The position numbers and the translations under genes were made by a program. This document shows positions 1-5,618 of a stretch of DNA of 8,389 bases, in pieces. The notes beneath the pieces were generated by a model. That model was not told where the DNA came from, ran no database searches, and saw only the letters and a list, made by a program, of their open reading frames with translations. The stretch's first letter is position 1. Each line of letters starts with the position of its first letter. The stretch is from an uncultured Muribaculaceae bacterium (GTDB taxonomy: Bacteria > Bacteroidota > Bacteroidia > Bacteroidales > Muribaculaceae): positions 1 to 8,389 of the forward strand of contig CAMWXQ010000033.1 in assembly GCA_947178235.1 (NCBI GenBank), read 5' to 3'.

Positions 1-1
1 G

Positions 2-919
2 CTCCCATCAATCCAACTCGGATTGTGGCAGAATGTCGGTGCCGTGGACCCCTTCGGGCGCTCGCGCGAGATTCTTCTCCACGCCTTCGACCGCGGCATC
101 TGTGCCTTTGACCTCGCCAACAACTACGGGCCTCCCTACGGCTCGGCCGAGGCGACTTTCGGGCGCGTGCTTGCCACGGATCTCAAACCTCACCGCGACG
201 AGCTCTTCGTGGCGACCAAAGCGGGGTACGATATGTGGCCCGGGCCTTATGGCAACTGGGGGTCGCGCAAATATCTCATCGCCTCGCTCGACCAGAGCCT
301 CCGTCGCATGGGGCTCGAATATGTCGATCTCTTTTACAGCCACCGCTATGACCCCGAGACGCCGATCGAGGAGACTTTGCAGGCAATGGTCGACATCGTG
401 CGCCGCGGAAAGGCCCTGTACGTCGGCCTCTCGCGTTGGCCTCTCGAACCTACGCGCCTTGCACTGGCCTATCTGCGCGAGAGGGATGTGCCGTGCCTCG
501 CCTTCCAGGAGCGCATCAATATCTTCGACCGCGCCCCGATCGCCTCAGGGGTGGAGGCGCTGATGGAGCGCGAGCAGGTGGGCATGACCATCTTCTCGCC
601 CCTCGCCCAGGGGATGCTCACGGACAGATACCTGCGCGGCATCCCTGCCGATTCGCGTGCTGCCCGAGGTTCGCATCTGACCGTATCTCAGCTCACACCC
701 GAACGTTTGGCGCAGATCCGCGCCCTCGCCGAGATAGCCGAGGAGCGTGGCGAGACCCTTGCACAGATGGCGGTTGCGTGGGTTCTGAGCCGTCCTGCCG
801 TCGCCTCGGTGATTGTCGGGTGCAGCTCTGTGGCTCAGCTCGATGCCAACCTCATGGCCCTCCACTCGGCCCCGTTCACCCCCGAGGAATTGGAGAGGAT
901 AGAGAAAATTATGAATTAG
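2..919 (+). CDS. yghZ: Aldo/keto reductase, YghZ-type L-glyceraldehyde-3-phosphate reductase (5' end missing)
   Basis: NADPH-dependent cytoplasmic oxidoreductase of the aldo/keto reductase superfamily; E. coli YghZ reduces L-glyceraldehyde 3-phosphate and other small aldehydes. The reading frame is open to the window edge and already reads LPSIQLGLWQNVG before the first TTG at 23, so the start lies upstream; about 24 N-terminal residues appear to be missing judged against E. coli YghZ as I remember it. Counting from the codon at 23-25, the catalytic tetrad is visible: Asp30 and Tyr35 in FDLANNYGPP, Lys66 in VATKAGYD, His107 in FYSHRYD. Family hallmarks GYDMWPGPYG, SRKYLIASLDQSL and SPLAQGMLT are intact, as is the C-terminal cofactor-binding part (VIVGCSS, then QLDANL). 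The protein ends IEKIMN, about 14 residues shorter than E. coli YghZ, and its last codons and TAG stop lie inside the repeat element at 904-1628. Family assignment is firm; the exact substrate is inferred. Confidence 0.93.
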   Translation, partial: LPSIQLGLWQNVGAVDPFGRSREILLHAFDRGICAFDLANNYGPPYGSAEATFGRVLATDLKPHRDELFVATKAGYDMWPGPYGNWGSRKYLIASLDQSLRRMGLEYVDLFYSHRYDPETPIEETLQAMVDIVRRGKALYVGLSRWPLEPTRLALAYLRERDVPCLAFQERINIFDRAPIASGVEALMEREQVGMTIFSPLAQGMLTDRYLRGIPADSRAARGSHLTVSQLTPERLAQIRALAEIAEERGETLAQMAVAWVLSRPAVASVIVGCSSVAQLDANLMALHSAPFTPEELERIEKIMN

Positions 920-989
920 GAATTAAGAATTAAGAATTGGGGGCATAATTCATAATTTTTAATTCTTAATTCTTAATTCTTAATTCCCC
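907..989. repeat. Left AATTAAG heptamer array forming a long hairpin
   Basis: Heptamer units run AATTATG, AATTAGG, AATTAAG, AATTAAG, AATT, followed by GGGGGCAT and then three AATTCTT units. Positions 913-938 pair with 961-986 as a 26-bp stem with a single mismatch (a G-U wobble in RNA) around a 22-nt loop. The TAG stop of the aldo/keto reductase (917-919) lies in the second unit. The hairpin is followed by CCCC rather than a T-run, so it is not a classic intrinsic terminator, although it could stop or stabilise transcripts from either side. Confidence 0.8.
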
Positions 990-990
990 T

Positions 991-1067
991 GTGTAACGTA
1001 ACACCGCCGAACCGATACAGCGTGTTACGTAACACCCGTGTACCGTCTCCCGAGTGTTACGTTACAA
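991..1067. repeat. Left triplet of GTAAC half-site boxes
   Basis: Three 14-bp boxes start at 991 (GTGTAACGTAACAC), 1022 (GTGTTACGTAACAC, a perfect palindrome) and 1054 (GTGTTACGTTACAA). Start spacings are 31 and 32 bp, close to three helical turns. The half-site GTAAC is arranged head-to-tail forward, inverted, then head-to-tail reverse, so the triplet is mirror-symmetric in box type while its two spacers differ. This looks like a cooperative protein-binding array, but no partner protein is identifiable here. Confidence 0.7.
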
Positions 1068-1128
1068 CGTTACGCACTTTTTTTAGTGCTTATCGGCATT
1101 ATCGCACCTTTTCGGGCCATTTTGGTTG

Positions 1129-1137
1129 TAACTTTGC
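1129..1137 (+). promoter_or_regulatory. Bacteroidota-type -7 box inside the repeat element
   Basis: TAACTTTGC matches the Bacteroidota -7 consensus TAnnTTTG exactly and sits in the single-copy insert on the left of the element. The stretch upstream is T-rich (TTTT at 1109-1112), but a clean TTTG -33 box at normal spacing is not evident. Transcription would begin near 1143 and run rightward into the nested hairpin region, where there is no convincing long gene on the plus strand. A non-coding transcript or a very small ORF (1217-1369) would be the product. The motif match is seen directly; activity is inferred. Confidence 0.45.
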
Positions 1138-1216
1138 AGTACCCATTACTACTACATACATTGCACTTCTATATATAGAGATATAGAGGGAGGGAAGCTA
1201 TATTTCTACGTACAAG

Positions 1217-1459
1217 ATGCCCCGCAGGGGCATAACATTAGAAACCCCAGTGTGGTCGGAGCGAAGCGGAGAACTCACTGGGGGCAGTAGGTCAGCTTAC
1301 CATTCAACCTCGCAGAGGTTGCACAGCATCAACGTGATACGTCTGTGTTGTACTACCTCTACGAGGTAGATCGCTTGTTTTTAGGGAGTTGTCCCCAGTG
1401 AGGCCTCCGCATGGCTGCGGCCACACTGGGGTTTCCGATGTCATGCCCCTGCGGGGCAT
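1217..1459. repeat. Inner inverted repeat with four triloop hairpins
   Basis: Arms 1217-1284 and 1393-1459 are reverse complements with scattered substitutions. Shared blocks are ATGCCCCGCAGGGGCAT, GAAACCCCAGTGTGG and CTCACTGGGG. Four short palindromes with 3-nt loops lie in mirror positions: ATGCCCC-GCA-GGGGCAT at 1217-1233, AACCTC-GCA-GAGGTT at 1306-1320, CTACCTC-TAC-GAGGTAG at 1353-1369 and ATGCCCC-TGC-GGGGCAT at 1443-1459. Their centres are symmetric around about 1338. This resembles REP/BIME-style repeats in design, but no RAYT transposase is present in the window, so any membership of that class is inference. Confidence 0.75.
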
Positions 1460-1471
1460 ATAGCCCCCTCG

Positions 1472-1548
1472 CTGTAACGTAACAGCAGGGAGACGGTACA
1501 CGGGTGTTACGTAACACTCTGTATCGGTTCGGGAGTGTTACGTTACAC
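1472..1548. repeat. Right triplet of GTAAC half-site boxes
   Basis: Mirror copy of the left triplet: boxes start at 1472 (CTGTAACGTAACAG), 1504 (GTGTTACGTAACAC, perfect palindrome) and 1535 (GTGTTACGTTACAC). Spacings are 32 and 31 bp, the reverse of the left arm. Changes in the outer bases of the first box are compensated (C/G at both ends), so its local symmetry is kept although the sequence differs from the left copy. Confidence 0.7.
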
Positions 1549-1553
1549 GGGGG

Positions 1554-1627
1554 AATTAAGAATTAAGAATTAGGAATTAAGAATTATGCCCCCAATTCTT
1601 AATTCTTAATTCATAATTCATAATTTT
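1554..1627. repeat. Right AATTAAG heptamer array forming a long hairpin
   Basis: Units AATTAAG, AATTAAG, AATTAGG, AATTAAG, AATT, then the core ATGCCCCC (1586-1593), then AATTCTT twice, AATTCAT twice and AATTTT. Positions 1554-1585 pair with 1594-1625 with three mismatches around an 8-nt loop. The TGA stop of the GH2 gene (1611-1613 on the minus strand) and its last four sense codons lie inside this array. There is no T-run after the stem in either direction. Confidence 0.8.
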
Positions 1628-4580
1628 CCAAGAATTCGACTTCGACTATGCGGAGGTCGTGGCGTTTCTTGGTCGATCTGACCGTATCGAGGTCTCCTGC
1701 CGAGGCTGCGGCGACTTCGGTTATCTGCCCGAAGGCATCTCGGTCGGCTGCCGAGCCTTTGAGGCGTATCGTGATGGTGTCGGTGAGGACTGGACGCAGT
1801 GGGAGGTGGACGTAGCCGAGCGAGCGGGGGGTGTCGCCGCTCCACACGAGCTCGTCACCCGCATAGACTTCGAGCGGATAGCTGCGCGAGCGCCATCCTG
1901 CGAGCTTGATACAGATGTCGTCGACGAGGGCAGGGCGGGCGAGGCGGTATGTGATCCACGCCGTCACGCGGCGCCCGTCGTTGCGCCACTCGCTCAGTTC
2001 GTTGTCATCATAGCTCAGTTCGGCCTTGTCCGCGTTGTGGCCTGCGGTGGCCGAGAGGACGGGTACGCCCCTCTTTTTCTCGGTGTACGATGGTGTCCCG
2101 GGGGTCTCGCCACGGTCATAGCGCGGGGCGAGGTCGGCGGCGGGGAAGTGGCGGCTCAGTCCATCCTTGACCTCGACGGGGAGGGTCGTGAACGATACGG
2201 AGGCATCCCCGTACCCCTCGGCATGGGCCGTGAGCGTGACATCGCCCGCCTCGGGGAGCGAGCGGAGCATCACGCGCGTGACGCCACACTCGACGGGGAG
2301 CGACGTCTCGAAGGCATGGTTCCCCGGGCCCTGCGCAATACCTCCGCGCCACTCGGCGGGGCCAGTGAGCGTGAAGTCTATTAGGTCGTTGGCAAGCGGG
2401 CAGCGGCGCCCCTCGGAATCCACGACCTCGACCTCGACCAGTGCAAGGTCTGCGCCGTCGGCATATACCCCGCGCGGGCCGTGCATGAGGGTCATCCTCA
2501 GTGCCGAGGGCTCGCCCGCGGTCTGTTTGGAAGCGCGCGAGAGCTCGCGCCCCCCGCCGTCATAGCTGACCGCCTCGATGGTGCCCGCCTCCCATGCCAC
2601 ATCGGGGAAGGTGAAGAGGAAGTCGTATTCGCGCACAGGTTCGGCGTCGAGCTCGCGCCCGTTGACGAAGAGTTTGACCCTCTCCCCTGTCGATACCACA
2701 TATACAGGCTTGCGGACGGTGTCGGCATAGTTCCAGTGGCCTATAATATATGTAGAGTGCCCCTCGACGTCGACCCATCCGTCCCACATGACCTTGTGGG
2801 CGAAGAATGCGTCCTTCGGGATGCGCATGGGGTCTGTCACACCGCTGCGGCGGTAGTTCTCGGCCCCTCGGCAGTGGGTCTGCGTGTCGGAGAAGATGAT
2901 CTTGGCCCCGCCCGAGTTGACGCGCGTACCCGTGCCCGGGCGTTCGCGGTAGAAGTCGTACCATCGGCGCACCATCTCGACGGCGAGCATATCCTGGTTC
3001 TGATTGTAGGCCGAGGCATCCTTCCCCTTGTGCAGCGGGCCGTCGCCGTGGCGGTGGTATGGGTAGCTCCAATCGTCCCAGTACTTGCGGAGCCCCTCGT
3101 CGCGGCAGTATTCGGTCTGCACCATCGGGTGGTGCTCGCTCTTGTTCACATACAGCATCTCGCCCCCATACTCGGCCTCGCGGATGTCGAGCATCTCGCG
3201 CGAGCCTATGGCGCGCCCTCCGTGGGGGTCGTAGAGGTCTCGGATAGCCTTCATCTCGATCATGTGGTCGCGGGATATGGATTCGTTGCCCGATTCGTAG
3301 AAGATGACCGAGGGATGGTTGCGGAAGTAGACGATCATGTCCCTCATCAGCTCGGTGCGCTGACCCCACTGGCGTCCCTCGGCGTCCTTCTCGGCATCCC
3401 TCGCGGGGAGCATCTGCATGACACCGACGCGGTCACAGCTCTCGGCGTCCTGTTTCCAAGCCGTGACGTGCATCCATCGGAAGAAGTTGGCATTGCCGTC
3501 TATGAGCAGGCCGTTCGAGTAGTCGCTGAGCCACGGAGCCACGGACATCCCCACACCGGGCCACTCGTTGGAGGTGCGCTGGGCGTACCCTTTCATCTGA
3601 ATGACGCGGTCGTTGAGCCATATCTTTCCGTCGGCGAAGCGGGTCTTGCGGAAGCCCGTGCGCGTGACGACCTTGTCACTCTTGTGCCCATCCACGACGA
3701 GCGCCGTCTCGACATCGTAGAGATACCCGTACCCCCACGACCAGAAGTGCAGCCCGCTGACCGTGTCGGCGGCGGCGAGGGTAGCGGTCTCGTCGGGAGC
3801 GATGCGCACGGCGGGCGAGCCGAAGCGGGCCACAACCTTTCCCTCGGGGTCGGTCAGCGTCACCTCGTAGGCGGCCTCGACGGCACGGCGTCCCTCGTTG
3901 CGCACCTCGCTCTCGGCGTGGATCACCGCGCGGCGGGCGGGGATGTCGATGTCGGTGGCGTAGATGTATGTGCCCGTCGTGCCGAGATTGCTGTACAGGG
4001 GGAGGGTCTGATACAGCTCATCGGTCACGTGGAGGCGGACATTCTTCGGGATGCCCCCGTAGTTGGCATTGAAGTTGCGGTCGTTCCACTGGAATTTCTG
4101 ACCCGTAGCACGCTCCTCGTAGTCCCAATCATTGTCGACACGGACGGCGAGGAGATTCTCCCCGTCATAGTCGATATAGGGCGTGAGGTCGAATCCGACG
4201 GCCATTACGCCATTCTCGTGCAGCCCGAGGTGGTGGCCGTTGAGGTAGAAGTCCGCCCCCATGCGCACACCCTCGAACTCGACGAAAACCTTCTTGCCAC
4301 GCGCCTCGCGGGGGAGGCGGAAGTGCTTGCGGTACCACGAGACGGTATCGGTGAGCTCGGCTATGGGCACCTTGAACGCCTCGTCCTCGTTGAAGGCCCT
4401 CGGGAGGGTCACGGGCTTCCAATCGCGGTCACGGAGCGACTTTTTCTCCCCATCGGGGTTGTCGCCGACGTTGAGCAGCCACTGGTGGTTGAAATTATAG
4501 GTCTCGCGGGCCGACAGGCCGAGGGTCGGGAGCATCAAGGCGGAGAGGAGCAGGCATACGGAGCAGACTGTCGTTTTCAT
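1611..4580 (-). CDS. Secreted glycoside hydrolase family 2 enzyme with C-terminal discoidin-like domain
   Basis: Retaining exo-glycosidase of GH2 (beta-galactosidase/beta-glucuronidase superfamily), 989 residues, probably periplasmic or surface-exposed. Residues 1-24 form a signal peptide ending LGLSA, with no lipobox. Residues about 27-190 are the GH2 jelly-roll sugar-binding domain (FEGVRMGADFYLNG, then NYGGIPKNVRL), 195-310 an immunoglobulin-like domain, and 318-600 the TIM barrel (NFFRWMHVTAW). The acid/base is Glu433 in YESGNES and the likely nucleophile Glu490 in MVQTEYC. Residues about 606-690 resemble DUF4982 (IIGHWNY, VKLFVNG, EAVSYD), 690-803 a GH2 C-terminal Ig-like domain, and about 845-985 an F5/8-type (discoidin or CBM32-like) fold ending LRIVEVEFLE. 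The final NYEL is encoded by the flanking repeat. The ATG start is followed directly by the signal peptide and preceded by a -7 box. Family call is firm; substrate is not determinable. Confidence 0.93.
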   Translation of the reverse strand: MKTTVCSVCLLLSALMLPTLGLSARETYNFNHQWLLNVGDNPDGEKKSLRDRDWKPVTLPRAFNEDEAFKVPIAELTDTVSWYRKHFRLPREARGKKVFVEFEGVRMGADFYLNGHHLGLHENGVMAVGFDLTPYIDYDGENLLAVRVDNDWDYEERATGQKFQWNDRNFNANYGGIPKNVRLHVTDELYQTLPLYSNLGTTGTYIYATDIDIPARRAVIHAESEVRNEGRRAVEAAYEVTLTDPEGKVVARFGSPAVRIAPDETATLAAADTVSGLHFWSWGYGYLYDVETALVVDGHKSDKVVTRTGFRKTRFADGKIWLNDRVIQMKGYAQRTSNEWPGVGMSVAPWLSDYSNGLLIDGNANFFRWMHVTAWKQDAESCDRVGVMQMLPARDAEKDAEGRQWGQRTELMRDMIVYFRNHPSVIFYESGNESISRDHMIEMKAIRDLYDPHGGRAIGSREMLDIREAEYGGEMLYVNKSEHHPMVQTEYCRDEGLRKYWDDWSYPYHRHGDGPLHKGKDASAYNQNQDMLAVEMVRRWYDFYRERPGTGTRVNSGGAKIIFSDTQTHCRGAENYRRSGVTDPMRIPKDAFFAHKVMWDGWVDVEGHSTYIIGHWNYADTVRKPVYVVSTGERVKLFVNGRELDAEPVREYDFLFTFPDVAWEAGTIEAVSYDGGGRELSRASKQTAGEPSALRMTLMHGPRGVYADGADLALVEVEVVDSEGRRCPLANDLIDFTLTGPAEWRGGIAQGPGNHAFETSLPVECGVTRVMLRSLPEAGDVTLTAHAEGYGDASVSFTTLPVEVKDGLSRHFPAADLAPRYDRGETPGTPSYTEKKRGVPVLSATAGHNADKAELSYDDNELSEWRNDGRRVTAWITYRLARPALVDDICIKLAGWRSRSYPLEVYAGDELVWSGDTPRSLGYVHLPLRPVLTDTITIRLKGSAADRDAFGQITEVAAASAGDLDTVRSTKKRHDLRIVEVEFLENYEL

Positions 4581-4613
4581 GGAGTAGTACGGATGACTTT
4601 CGGGTAACGATTA

Positions 4614-4621
4614 CAAAGTTA
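4614..4621 (-). promoter_or_regulatory. Promoter of the GH2 gene
   Basis: On the minus strand TAACTTTG (4621 down to 4614) fits the Bacteroidota -7 consensus TAnnTTTG. A CTTTG at 4648-4644, about 22 bp further upstream, is a plausible -33 element and falls within the last codons of the DUF4249 gene. The start of transcription would be near 4607, leaving a leader of roughly 28 nt before the ATG at 4580. This suggests the GH2 gene can be expressed separately from the operon upstream, although read-through across the 57-bp gap is also possible. Confidence 0.55.
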
Positions 4622-4637
4622 CGCAAAAATCATCAGA

Positions 4638-5618
4638 CTACATCAAAGCTTCGCGGATATATGGCCCGAAATCGACCTCGATCACCGACGGGGTCTGTGC
4701 CACGACTATCCCCGCGCCTGTCGAGACATTGCTGTATCCCCACATCGGGTCGCCGAGGCCGAGGCCGCCGAAGTCGCCGTACGGACCCTCGTTCTGATTG
4801 TAGAGATAGAGGTACCAGTCGTAGAAGCTCTTAGAGATGTTGTAGACCATGATCGTGAACCCGCAGTCGGTCATGGCGGGGTCGAGCTCGGGGGTGTTGA
4901 CGAGGTAGAAGAAGTCGTTGTAGAGGAGGGTGAGGTTGTAGGTCGAGCCCATGAACTGGCGGTCGGTGAAGAAGGCCGTCGCACTCTCGCTGCTCCCCAT
5001 GATCGATTCGAAAACCCCGATGTGCTCGCCGAAGATAGGCTCGGCCTCGTAGCGGAGCGAGCCCAGTCCGAGGTAAATGTCGGTCTCGGGCCAAAGGTCG
5101 CCCGAGGGGTTGTGGCCGTAGGAGCCGACGCGGAAGTAGTTGTCGCGCGTGGGGTCATCCTTGATGCCGACCGAGGCGCGGAGGCCGAATGAGAGCCAGT
5201 CCGTGACGAGGCCATCCTCAGTCTCGCCGACGAAGGTGTTCCCCTCGTTGATCTGCGTGTCGGTCTTGGTGAATTCGACCTTTCGGGGCACCTCGACCTC
5301 GGCCCAAGCCGTGCCGTAGGTCGGGCTCTCGGCCTCGATGCGGATGATGTCCCCCTCGTGGGGCAGATAGTCGGCGGGGACACGCTCGCCGTTGGCCGTG
5401 ATGGTGACGGAGGCGTCTTTGACGGCGTTGTTATGCTGCCCGTTGGGCTCCGAGTAGAGCCATGTGCGCGTGACGCTGACCTCGATGGGCATACCGGCGG
5501 TGATGCACGAGTTGAGGCACAGGACAGGCTCGGACTTTATGTCGGGCTCGAAGTCTGAGTAGCACGATGCGAGGGAGAGGAGAAGGAGGGCCGTGGTGAT
5601 ATGTCTTAGAATTCCCAT
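4638..5618 (-). CDS. DUF4249 family outer-membrane lipoprotein
   Basis: A 326-residue lipoprotein. The N-terminus is a lipoprotein signal peptide with lipobox LASC and acylated Cys19, followed by YSDFEPDIKSEPVL. The early conserved strand (LCLNSCITAGMPIEVSVTRTWLY) and the following beta-rich Ig-like stretch (DASVTITANG, then YLPHEGDIIRIEAESP) match the DUF4249 pattern typical of Bacteroidota. Members are usually encoded just after a TonB-dependent receptor, as here. The ATG overlaps the receptor's 3' end by 13 bp, indicating translational coupling. By analogy with SusD-type partners it probably sits on the cell surface over the receptor and helps to capture ligand, but it has no SusD TPR helices. 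Ligand unknown. No truncation or frameshift is seen. Confidence 0.88.
   Translation of the reverse strand: MGILRHITTALLLLSLASCYSDFEPDIKSEPVLCLNSCITAGMPIEVSVTRTWLYSEPNGQHNNAVKDASVTITANGERVPADYLPHEGDIIRIEAESPTYGTAWAEVEVPRKVEFTKTDTQINEGNTFVGETEDGLVTDWLSFGLRASVGIKDDPTRDNYFRVGSYGHNPSGDLWPETDIYLGLGSLRYEAEPIFGEHIGVFESIMGSSESATAFFTDRQFMGSTYNLTLLYNDFFYLVNTPELDPAMTDCGFTIMVYNISKSFYDWYLYLYNQNEGPYGDFGGLGLGDPMWGYSNVSTGAGIVVAQTPSVIEVDFGPYIREALM

Larger units (their letters stand above)
904..1628. repeat. Composite nested inverted-repeat element between convergent genes
   Basis: Positions 904-1067 match the reverse complement of 1472-1628 almost throughout, with a few small indels (904 pairs with 1628, 1066 with 1473). 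Each arm carries the same modules in mirror order: AATTAAG heptamer arrays with a GGGGGCAT core, then three GTAAC-based boxes separated by shared spacers (CGAACCGATACAG and CCGTGTACCGTCTCCC). A second inverted repeat is nested inside at 1217-1284/1393-1459. The left side has an extra single-copy insert of about 150 bp (1068-1216), where the right side has only about 12 bp. No transposase, rRNA or tRNA is seen. Target-site duplications are not evident. This entry describes the whole 690-bp gap between the two convergent genes. It may be a MITE- or REP-like non-autonomous element, a structural or regulatory site, or several repeat families stacked symmetrically. The structure is read directly; the function is unknown. 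Confidence 0.85.

Noticed and set aside
913..986. Classic rho-independent terminator for the aldo/keto reductase gene
   Set aside because: The stem is AT-rich and is followed by CCCC rather than a T-run; termination activity is possible but the standard pattern is absent.
1304..1501. 65-codon minus-strand frame in the repeat element as a real protein
   Set aside because: It lies wholly within palindromic repeat sequence and has no recognisable domain or clear promoter on that strand; it is kept only as a finding about mirrored frames.
991..1548. CRISPR array or parS-type centromere
   Set aside because: Boxes are only 14 bp and spacers recur between arms instead of being unique, so it is not CRISPR. 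The palindrome does not match the known parS core with CACGTG, and no parAB is present.
904..1628. Complete insertion sequence
   Set aside because: No transposase reading frame exists inside, and no target duplication is visible at the edges; at most it is a non-autonomous element.
2481..4607. A 708-residue open frame on the plus strand, antisense to the GH2 gene
   Set aside because: Its composition (Val, Gly, Ala, His, Arg and Glu rich, no recognisable domain) is that of a shadow of a high-GC gene; the opposite strand encodes a complete GH2 enzyme with catalytic residues.
4638..5618. SusD-like glycan-binding lipoprotein
   Set aside because: At 326 residues it is too short, is beta-rich, and lacks the helical TPR features of SusD; the DUF4249 pattern fits better.
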